Shown: positions 43,423-51,038 of the stretch, piece after piece
Position numbering within the stretch: the first letter of the stretch is position 1
Layout: every line of letters starts with the position of its first letter
From: Sphingomonas sp. PP-CE-1G-424
GTDB taxonomy: Bacteria; Pseudomonadota; Alphaproteobacteria; Sphingomonadales; Sphingomonadaceae
Length of the DNA: 64,000 bases
Reading direction: 5' to 3'
Assembly (NCBI RefSeq): GCF_004341085.1
Contig: NZ_SLXW01000006.1
Location: 1-64,000, forward strand
Position numbers and translations under genes: made by a program
Notes under the pieces: model-generated
Seen by the model: only the letters and a program-made list of their open reading frames with translations
What the model was told of the DNA's origin: nothing
Databases searched by the model: none

Positions 43423-44252
43423 ATGCCTGTCCGTCGCCGTGGCAACAAGACTTGAGCGTTGGGAAATAGCCCTTATCAAGGCCATGGTGGCGGACGGAAG
43501 GTGGCCGAACGATCAGGACATCCTCGCCTATTTCACTCGGCCGACGCGCTCGATCAATCACCGTGCCATCGGGGAAATCCGTAGCAATGCCAGACACGCC
43601 GCCATCAAGGCGGCGACGGCCGACGAGCTCGAAGCCTTCGTCGCATCGTGGCCGGAGGTGGACCCGGAAACAGGCCTGAGCCTGCACGGTGACGAATTGC
43701 ATGTTCGGTGCCCAACATGCGCTGGAACGCCGCCTACCCATCGCGCTGCAATTCGTGACCTTCAGCCCGGATCAGCGCGCGATCCTGAAAAAGGCCGTCA
43801 CGCTGCCGCGTCACGTCGAAACCACGATGGACAATTTTGAGCAGAAATTGACACCGGAGCAGCAGGCCGACCCTCGGTTCGCCTTCCGGGTTTTCATGGT
43901 TCACAAGACTGCCAACCGTGCGCCCGGCGCTGATCTCGCTGTGGAGATCGTGCCGCCGGGATCGGACGTCGATCAAAAATTCAACATGGCGCTGAAAGAG
44001 GTGGAGAAGAAGAAGTATCTTCCCGCCGCCATCGTGACGGCGATGAAGAACGAGGACTTCGACGCCTTTATGATGGATAACCATACCCGGCTTTGGAAGC
44101 GTCTCGGCGCGAAAGACCCGGCGAAGGGTTACGGGGCTATAGCCGTCGGCAATCAATGGTGCTGGTATGATACTTGGCTAAACCGCGTGCGGGAAGAATG
44201 CGAGCAGCATTCCGAACGGTACAAGACTGCTCAGGCTGCTTCTCTGACCTAG
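43423..44252 (+). pseudogene. DUF3644 gene with a frameshift and a large internal deletion
   Basis: From the ATG at 43423 the frame gives MPVRRRGNKT and a stop; shifting frame gives LERWEIALIKAMVADG, DQDILAYFTRPTRSINHRAIGEIR and PEVDPETGLSLHGDE. After about 43695 another frame carries the family's C-terminus (FGAQHALERRLPIALQFVTFSPDQRAILKKA, and at the end WCWYDTWLNRVREECEQH). DUF3644 proteins are usually longer, and the roughly 150-residue middle is missing. So at least two lesions exist. These proteins often sit beside restriction systems; their role is unknown. The call relies on remembered family motifs. Confidence 0.7.
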
Positions 44253-44608
44253 CCGGTCGGCGGCTTCCGATAGGACCGGACAGTTACCATTGTTGGAGCG
44301 AATGACCATCTTTGGTCGACACCCGCCGCAGCAACGACGACCCACAACCGGCCATTCGCGCGTTCCTTTCAACTTCTCAACTTCAGACATTCGTTCATCT
44401 CAACGTTTGTCCGCAGCTTGGAGCCTGGTTTTCGATCCCACGGCTTGATGACGCAATCCTTTCTTTGGAATGGAAGGAAGGCAGATGGGATTGGCGCGCG
44501 TCCGGAGCGCCAAGACCACGCAAGCTCGAAAACAGCAATCCAGCGATCGCGAGGTTCGCTTTTGACGCTGAGCAAAGAGCTGGGAATCGCTCCATTATCT
44601 CCCTCCCA
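44253..44608. repeat. Non-coding stretch with dispersed repeat, copy B
   Basis: 356 bases between converging genes. The part 44333-44412 has GACGACCCACAACCGGCCATTC and ACATTCGTTCATCTCAAC, matching copy C (58661-58730: GACGACCCACAACTGGACGTTC, GGTCGTTCATTCATGTAGAC) in the same order. The 3' half of the repeat is missing or diverged. No gene is present; frames across it have no natural composition. Confidence 0.45.
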
Positions 44609-45718
44609 TCAACGCGTATCAATATAGACAGATGGCGGGGATGGCGGGACGTTGGACGGCGAGGTTAACGCGCCGGTATCGCGATCGTAGCGGAAGCGTT
44701 CGGTCACCCTGCCGATCTGCACCGATACAGTAGCCTCGGTGAGGTCGTCGGTCACGCGCACGTCAATATCCGCTTGGCCAGGGCAGAGTATGCGTGCGCC
44801 CGACTGGAACCCTTCGCCGATCGGCCGGATAATACATGATGGTTCGCCAGCCGTGCCCAGTGCAAGCCATCCCTCTGGCGTGATCGTGTGGGCATAGACG
44901 CCGCGCTCGTCCGGACCGATCGTCGTGAATGTCTCGCCGCGTGCGAAGACGCGTTCGGGCGCGCCGAGTCCCTTCACGCCGACGACGTTACGAACGAGCA
45001 GCCCGTCTGCGCCAATATAATAATGCCCGATCTGCGTCCCGGCGTTGCGCGGCCAGCGCAGGTGCATGTGGATGTGCGGCGGCGCGTCGGTATGGCCGTG
45101 CGGATAATTGGTGTCGAACCCCATCACCTCGATTGTACCCAGCCGCTCGCGGGCGACCCGTTCGCCCAGCCCCAGCCGGCGGATCACCTCGCGCTGCGCA
45201 AATTCCAGATTGCTTGCCGCCTGTCGCTCGACCGTGGGGAAGCGGCCGGTCGCATAGGCGCCCGCGCGACGCGCCGGATCGGCGTGTTCGAAGCGCAGCA
45301 CCATGCCCGGCTCGACGATGTGCATCGCATATTCACCCGCGGTGATCGCGTCGCGGTCGAGCGGAGGAATCGGCACGATCAGATGTCCGCCCTCGATGCG
45401 AAAGGCGAGATCGCCGGTCTCGACGATCACCCGCCGCGTCGTTCCGGTGAAGCCGAGCTCAAGCTGGCGCAGCCGCGGCACGTTCAGCGCGACGATCGTC
45501 TCGCGAGAATTGTCCGCCGCGAAGCCGGGTGTCGTGTCGAGTGAGCAGGCCGGGCAGGACGCCGGATCGAACCGCACCCGATCCTGCCCGACCGAACCCG
45601 GCGCCGCGCCGTCGGCCTTCATGAACTTCACGACCAGACGCACCGTATCGTCGGTTTGCGCGGAGGCCGGCGCGGCACACGCCAGCACCAGCGCCGTGAT
45701 CAGCGCACTGCCCCTCAC
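44609..45718 (-). CDS. Secreted His-rich protein of unknown function
   Basis: 369 residues from a GTG at 45716-45718 that overlaps the stop of the TonB receptor (GTGA), so the two are translationally coupled. It has a signal peptide (LITALVLACAAPASAQ). The centre reads YPHGHTDAPPHIHMHLRWP: six His in about 16 residues, an obvious metal site, perhaps cupin-like. A pair of Cys (SCPACSLDTTPGF) lies near residue 53. No family is recognised. Its place behind the receptor suggests a periplasmic role in binding or hydrolysing the imported compound. Confidence 0.7.
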   Translation of the reverse strand: MRGSALITALVLACAAPASAQTDDTVRLVVKFMKADGAAPGSVGQDRVRFDPASCPACSLDTTPGFAADNSRETIVALNVPRLRQLELGFTGTTRRVIVETGDLAFRIEGGHLIVPIPPLDRDAITAGEYAMHIVEPGMVLRFEHADPARRAGAYATGRFPTVERQAASNLEFAQREVIRRLGLGERVARERLGTIEVMGFDTNYPHGHTDAPPHIHMHLRWPRNAGTQIGHYYIGADGLLVRNVVGVKGLGAPERVFARGETFTTIGPDERGVYAHTITPEGWLALGTAGEPSCIIRPIGEGFQSGARILCPGQADIDVRVTDDLTEATVSVQIGRVTERFRYDRDTGALTSPSNVPPSPPSVYIDTR

Positions 45719-48453
45719 AGCCGTGGCTTCCACGACAGGCCGAGCCAGAAGGTGCGCCCGACCGGGAAGTAATAGTTGAGCAGTCGGCGGTCCTCGCCCT
45801 GCCGCACGACGAACGGCTCCTTGGTCAGGTTCTGCACCTGTCCGACCAGATCGACGCCGTACGTGACGGTGTAGCGCGCTTGGAGATCGAGCTGTTGGCG
45901 CGGCTCCTGATACAGGTCGCGCGTCCGGGTGTCGGCATCGCTCGACTGGAGCGCACGGCCGATGCGGTTGTACGAGGCGCGGATGTCTATCGGTCCTTGC
46001 GTGTAGAACACCGTCATGTTTGCGATATAGTCGGGCTGCTGGATCAGGCCACTGGTCCTGCGTGTCGCTGCGGAGCCGGCGGCGATGCCGGCGCTGCTGA
46101 CCGGCTGGTCGAACGATCCGTCGAGCAGCGTGACGTTCGCATTGAACCCCAGTCCCGGCAGGATCGGAATGCGGTCCTGGCTGAACGAGACCTCGAGCCC
46201 CTTCACGCGGGCCCCGGCGGCGTTGAGCGGCGTGCTGACGACGACGTCGGTATAGGTGACGCCGTTGAACAGCGTCGTCGGCCCGGCTTGCGTGCTCGTG
46301 AAGATCTCGTCCTTGATGTCCTTCACGAAGGCCGCGACCGAGATTAGCCCGCCATCGCCCATGAACCATTCGTACGACAGGTCGTAGTTCCACGCTTGGC
46401 GCGGGCGCAGACCGGGATTGCCGGTGTTGATCGTCAACTGGCCGTTGGTGGCGATCCCGAACGAGGTCCGCGCGGCATATTGACCATAGTCCGGGCGGCC
46501 GATCGTCTTCGACACGCCCGCGCGCACCCGCATCTCGTCGTCGATCTGATAGGTAGCGAGCGCGGAGGGCAGGATGAAATCATAGTCCGTCAGCCGCCGC
46601 TGTGGCGTGTAGGCGGTGGTGCCCGCCACGGTCGGCGCGCGGTTGGTGTCGATCGTCAGGTTGGTCGCGTCGTAGCGCACCCCGGCCTGCATGGTCAGTC
46701 GCTCGCCGTGATACAGGCCCTGAGCGTACACCGCCTTGGTCGTCTCCAGATCGCGGAAATCGTCGGCCGCGTTGTTGGGAATCTGGCTTGTCGCCACGAA
46801 CTGCGACCGGTTGGCCTCGAACAGCGCCAGTGCCTTGCTGCGGTCGATCAGCAGATAGGGAAGCTGCGTGCTCTGGTACGGCAACGGCCGGTCGGCATAG
46901 GTGACCGCACCGAGGCCGCCGATCACGGTCTGCGCCGCGGTGGTCGCCGGAACATATTCCGCATAGCGCTGATCGTAGGACAGGTCGGTCCGCGTCACCG
47001 CGCCGCCGACGTTCAGCCCGAAACCGGCATCGTCGGGGGCCGCATTGAACCCGAGATTGACCTTGCCATAATCGACCGTTGAATCGAGATCACGGGCGAT
47101 GTCGCGGAAATACAGCGCCTTGTAATTGGCCGGATCGGCGACGAAGCCGGGATTGGCGAAGGTCAGGCGAGGCGCGCCGCCCGGCGTGATCGTGTAGCTG
47201 TAGCCGGCCGCCGGAAGGAAGGTGTTGGCCGCCGCCCCGGCGCGCGGGCTGGTATCCCATTTGATCATCTGACGCGTCTCGCGGTACGTCGCCTTCGATC
47301 GTGCGAGCGTCGTATCGAGAACGACATGGTTGCCGAAATCGTGACGCCCCTTGGCATCGACCAGCCATGTGTCGCGCGTGACCGGCTGGTAGACTAGACC
47401 CTGCTGCACGTCGGCCTGCGCGAAACCGCCCGAACTGGCGGTCATGTTGGTCGGCGCGCCGGTCGCCTGGGTCAGCATCTCGTTGCGCGTCTCGACGTCC
47501 TTGTCGTGATAATAGCCGCCGAACAGCGACACCGCAGTCGCATCGTCGGGACGCCATTCCAGCTTCATGTTGCCGCTGGCGCGCGTGCGCAGGTTCTCGA
47601 AGAAATAATCCTGGTTGCGCACCGGCGCGATCGATCCGGTCGAGCGGTTGGGAAATTGCGTGCGGGCACCAGCGGGCGTGAAATAGGTCCAGCCTGCGCC
47701 GAACGTGTCGCCGGGCAGTTCCGCCCGCGCGGTCGATGGCAGGCGCTGATATTCCGCCGCCACGACGACGCCGAACTGGCCGCCCGGACCGAACACGGTC
47801 GACGCGGTGGCATCGGCGCGCACCGCGGTGCGGGTCTTCTCGATCAGCTTGCCCGCGGTGTCGTTCAGCCCGCCAAAGGCGTTGACCACCAGGAAGCGCT
47901 TGCCATCCTGGTCGAACGCGCTTTTCGACACGATGTTGATCTGGCCACCGAGCGCGTGCGGATCATATTGCGCGGTGACGGTCTTGATCGCCTCGATCCG
48001 CGAGACCAGCGCGGCGGGCAGCATCTCGAGCCGCGCCCCCCGGTACACCCAGTCGGGCGAGGCGAGCGGCACGTCGTCGATCGTCACCAGATTGTAGCGC
48101 GGATCGAGTCCGCGGATCGTCGCACGCTGATAGATGTCGCGGTTCTTGGTCGCGTCCGCACCGCCGACGACCGAGACGCCCGCGATCCGACGACTGGCCT
48201 CGACGATGTTCAGGTCCGGCAGACGGCCGACCTGGTCCTGAGCGACCGCGTCCATGATCACCGTCGCGTTGCGCTTCGCCTTCACCGCCGCGCGGGCCGA
48301 GGCGCGGCTGCCGGTGACGATGATCTCGTTTTGCGGGTCGTCGGCCGTCGCTGCTGGTTGGGGCGGTATGGTCTGCGCCTGTGCCGCGGTGGCGCACAGG
48401 CCGAAAGCGGCGCTGGCCGCGAGCATCGCCCGTCGGCTGGTAGAATGGATCAC
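45715..48453 (-). CDS. TonB-dependent outer-membrane receptor 1
   Basis: 912 residues from a GTG at 48451-48453 with AGGGGG six bases upstream. A signal peptide (LAASAAFGLCATAAQAQ) is followed by NEIIVTGSRASA, the plug (GRLPDLNIVEASRRIAGVSV, IRGLDPRYNLVTIDDVPLAS, YDPHALGGQINIVSKSAF), and a long beta-barrel ending LSWKPRL. This is the sphingomonad/Caulobacter type that takes up glycans or sugars. It is divergent from ROK regulator 1, which probably controls it, and coupled to the His-rich secreted protein. Substrate not visible. Confidence 0.95.
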   Translation of the reverse strand: MIHSTSRRAMLAASAAFGLCATAAQAQTIPPQPAATADDPQNEIIVTGSRASARAAVKAKRNATVIMDAVAQDQVGRLPDLNIVEASRRIAGVSVVGGADATKNRDIYQRATIRGLDPRYNLVTIDDVPLASPDWVYRGARLEMLPAALVSRIEAIKTVTAQYDPHALGGQINIVSKSAFDQDGKRFLVVNAFGGLNDTAGKLIEKTRTAVRADATASTVFGPGGQFGVVVAAEYQRLPSTARAELPGDTFGAGWTYFTPAGARTQFPNRSTGSIAPVRNQDYFFENLRTRASGNMKLEWRPDDATAVSLFGGYYHDKDVETRNEMLTQATGAPTNMTASSGGFAQADVQQGLVYQPVTRDTWLVDAKGRHDFGNHVVLDTTLARSKATYRETRQMIKWDTSPRAGAAANTFLPAAGYSYTITPGGAPRLTFANPGFVADPANYKALYFRDIARDLDSTVDYGKVNLGFNAAPDDAGFGLNVGGAVTRTDLSYDQRYAEYVPATTAAQTVIGGLGAVTYADRPLPYQSTQLPYLLIDRSKALALFEANRSQFVATSQIPNNAADDFRDLETTKAVYAQGLYHGERLTMQAGVRYDATNLTIDTNRAPTVAGTTAYTPQRRLTDYDFILPSALATYQIDDEMRVRAGVSKTIGRPDYGQYAARTSFGIATNGQLTINTGNPGLRPRQAWNYDLSYEWFMGDGGLISVAAFVKDIKDEIFTSTQAGPTTLFNGVTYTDVVVSTPLNAAGARVKGLEVSFSQDRIPILPGLGFNANVTLLDGSFDQPVSSAGIAAGSAATRRTSGLIQQPDYIANMTVFYTQGPIDIRASYNRIGRALQSSDADTRTRDLYQEPRQQLDLQARYTVTYGVDLVGQVQNLTKEPFVVRQGEDRRLLNYYFPVGRTFWLGLSWKPRL

Positions 48454-48570
48454 GTCGTCCCCCTGATTGGTTATCCATTCTATATATATCGTGTTGTATG
48501 ATATTAATTTGACACTCGCGTTAATTCGTCGTTTTTATCTGCCATCGCTTCTGATCATCGTTACTGAGGC
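48454..48570. promoter_or_regulatory. Divergent promoter region, TonB receptor 1 / ROK 1
   Basis: 117 bases between divergent starts. It is AT-rich in the middle (TATATATATCGTGTTGTATGATATTAAT, written here only as a region near 48483-48510) and includes TATC and GATA arms nine bases apart. Promoters of both genes and the ROK operator should be here. No sequence shared with the corresponding region at 53733-53841 was convincing. Confidence 0.45.
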
Positions 48571-48576
48571 ATGCTG

Positions 48577-49740
48577 ATGTCGACCCGATCCTTCCCGGCG
48601 GTGCCGCCCTTCGCCTCCGCCAGAACCGCCCGGTCGACACTTACCGACCGCCACCGGCTTCTGCTCCGTACGATCCGTGAGAGCGGGCCGATCTCGCGGT
48701 CGCAGTTGATGAAACGCGTCGGCCTGTCGGGCGTCGCAGTCTTTCGCGGTACCGAGGAGCTCGCGGGCGAAGGCCTGATCGCGATCGGCGAGACGGTGGC
48801 GGAAGGACGCGGCCAGCCCAGCGCGATCGTCCGCATCCGGCCTGACGCGGCGGCGACGATCGGCCTGTCGATCATGACCGACCATGCCGAGGCGGTGCTG
48901 GTCGACCTGTCGGGCGTCGTCCGCGCGCGCCGCGACGTTAGCGCCGCGGGCATGAACCGTAGCGCGATCCTCGACGCGGTTGCCGGTTTTGCCACCGATG
49001 CCTGTGCCGAGGCGGGCATCGCGACCGCGGCACTGCGCGGGATCGGCATCGCGGTCGCCGGGTTCTTCGTGGCGCCGTCGACCGTCAATCCGGCCGCCGA
49101 ACTCGACGATTGGGCGATGGTCGATCTCGCCGCGATCGTCGGCGACCGGCTCGGCCTGCCGGTGATGGTCGAGAATATCGGCAACGCCGCCGCGCTGGGC
49201 GAGGGATTGCTGGGCGTCGGTGCGGGGCATGACAGCTTCGTCTATCTCAACGTCGCGGCGGGTTTTGGCGGCGGTATCGTTCGTCACCGCGATCTGGTCC
49301 GCGGCACCAGCGGCAACGCCGGCGAGCTGGCGGGATTGTTCGACCTGACCGACCGGCCGGTACCGAACCTGACCAGCTTGCGCGCGGTACTGGCCGATCA
49401 CGGCGTCGCCACCGACGGGATCACCGATCTTGTCGCGCGCTACGACGACGACTGGCCGGGCGTGACGGCATGGGTGGATCGCCACGCCGTATCATTTTCC
49501 TATCTCGCCGCGGCATTGCGCTTCGTCCTCGATCCAGGCGCGATCGTGATCGGCGGTCGGATCCCGCGCCCGCTGGCGGCGCGGATCACCGCGAGGATGA
49601 CCTGGCCGGAGGATGCGGTACCGCAACGTCGCGGCCAGGGCCTGGTCGCACCGCCCGTGCTGGTTGCGAAATTGCCCGCCGAGGCTGCCGCGACGATCGG
49701 TGCCGCGACGCTCCTGCTCGAGCGCGATTATTTCAGCTGA
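48577..49740 (+). CDS. ROK-family transcriptional regulator 1
   Basis: 387 residues from the ATG at 48577, with GAGG eight bases before it; an ATG at 48571 is also in frame. The N-terminal winged helix (ESGPISRSQLMKRVGLSGVAVFRGTEELAGEGLI) precedes a sugar-kinase-like domain (GIAVAGFF, ENIGNAAALGE, AAGFGGGIV, GNAGELAG). The usual catalytic Asp of ROK kinases (ENDAN) is Ile here, and the zinc-binding CxCGxxGC cluster is absent, so this is a sugar-sensing regulator rather than a kinase. It converges with the MFS gene (13-base overlap). Confidence 0.9.
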   Translation: MSTRSFPAVPPFASARTARSTLTDRHRLLLRTIRESGPISRSQLMKRVGLSGVAVFRGTEELAGEGLIAIGETVAEGRGQPSAIVRIRPDAAATIGLSIMTDHAEAVLVDLSGVVRARRDVSAAGMNRSAILDAVAGFATDACAEAGIATAALRGIGIAVAGFFVAPSTVNPAAELDDWAMVDLAAIVGDRLGLPVMVENIGNAAALGEGLLGVGAGHDSFVYLNVAAGFGGGIVRHRDLVRGTSGNAGELAGLFDLTDRPVPNLTSLRAVLADHGVATDGITDLVARYDDDWPGVTAWVDRHAVSFSYLAAALRFVLDPGAIVIGGRIPRPLAARITARMTWPEDAVPQRRGQGLVAPPVLVAKLPAEAAATIGAATLLLERDYFS

Positions 49741-50972
49741 CGGCGCAGCGCATGGACGATCACGATGCACGCGACCGCGCTCGCCATCGGTGCGACGATC
49801 ATCGTAAGGACCAGCGCGTTGCCCGGCACGCCGATGACATGACGATAATCGACCCGGCTCAGCAGAATGCCCATCGCCGCGGCACCCGCCCCCTGCGCGA
49901 GCTTCGACAAGCAGGTGAAAGCGCCGAAGCGGAGCATCGGCCGGCCGCGTGCGCCCAGTGTCGCGACTATACCCCATAGCGCCAGCCCATTGCCGCCCGA
50001 CCCGATCCCGAACAGGATGCCGGCGGGCAACGCCACCCCCGGCCGCATCGTCGCCAGAAACGCCGCGCCCGCCAAAAGCGTGACAGCGGCGCTGGCCGCG
50101 AGCGTCGTCGCCGTGCCGCACCGACGTTGGCACCGCAGCCAGCCCGGTTGCGACGCCAGATTGCCGACCGCCACCGCGATCATCAGCGTCATCGACGGCC
50201 CGGCGCCGACGTCCGCGAACGCCGCGTAATAGGCCTCCAGCTTGCGAAATACGGTCCCGGAAAAACCGGTGAGCACGACGATCACCAACACCGCCGGGAA
50301 GGCCGAACCCGTGTCCTCGCGAACCGTTGCGACCGGCGGGCGAGGCAACGGGCCGATCCTCAGGCGCGACGAGGACAGTAGTAGGAAGCCGGCCAGTATC
50401 GCGCCGGTGATCGCGAACCGCGCCGTCGCGGTACCACCGTCGAGCACCAGCGCCGGCGCGACCAACGTCGCGATGACAAGGATCGCCACGCCGCCGGTCA
50501 TGAACCGCCATGCGACGAGTTCATATCGATCGATATCGTCGAAGTCGGCGAGCGACAGCAATGCGTTCTGCGCGACATCGACGATCGGATAGCTCAACCG
50601 GAAGAGCATCAACGACGCGATCGCGACCGGCAGCCGCCACCCGTCGGGCAACAGCGACGCCGCGCAGAACGCCGCAAAGCTGGCCGCGACGACGATGGCG
50701 CCCGCCTGCTGGAACCGCGCCGCGCCGCGTCCGTCGGTGATCGTCCGATCCTTCAGGATGCCGACCGCGAGATCCGTCAGGCCGTTGACGACCAGCGACA
50801 CCCCCAGCAACGCGCCCGCCATCGCCGGACGCAATCCGCATGCCTCGGTCAAATAGAACGCAAAGAGCAGGATGCTGCTGTGCCAGACCAGGCTCTTGGC
50901 GAAATGCGCGGTGAGATAGGTCGCCACCGACGCCGTCTTCCGACTCGTCCCCGATATCGCATGCGTCCCCAC
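49728..50972 (-). CDS. MFS sugar carrier 1 (GPH-like)
   Basis: 414 residues with about 12 hydrophobic helices from a GTG at 50970-50972. It begins AHFAKSLVWHSSILLFAFYLTEACGL and has GLTDLAVGILKDR, the helix 2-3 loop motif of the MFS/GPH sodium-sugar symporter group (D-x-x-x-G). The last helix ends in basic residues (HALRRQLK). The start of its sequence strongly resembles MFS carrier 2 at 54738 (AHFGKSLLW). It lies between TonB receptor 2 and ROK 1. It probably moves the imported sugar across the inner membrane. Confidence 0.85.
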   Translation of the reverse strand: MGTHAISGTSRKTASVATYLTAHFAKSLVWHSSILLFAFYLTEACGLRPAMAGALLGVSLVVNGLTDLAVGILKDRTITDGRGAARFQQAGAIVVAASFAAFCAASLLPDGWRLPVAIASLMLFRLSYPIVDVAQNALLSLADFDDIDRYELVAWRFMTGGVAILVIATLVAPALVLDGGTATARFAITGAILAGFLLLSSSRLRIGPLPRPPVATVREDTGSAFPAVLVIVVLTGFSGTVFRKLEAYYAAFADVGAGPSMTLMIAVAVGNLASQPGWLRCQRRCGTATTLAASAAVTLLAGAAFLATMRPGVALPAGILFGIGSGGNGLALWGIVATLGARGRPMLRFGAFTCLSKLAQGAGAAAMGILLSRVDYRHVIGVPGNALVLTMIVAPMASAVACIVIVHALRRQLK

Positions 50973-51038
50973 CGGAACCCGCTAGCACGACGACAAGTCG
51001 GTTTTGTTGATATCCTCGGCGACCGGCACCCGGCCCCG

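Noticed and set aside
44312..44668. Plus-strand open frame in the gap after the DUF3644 pseudogene
   Set aside because: It spans a dispersed repeat and runs into the 3' end of the opposite gene; no coding features.
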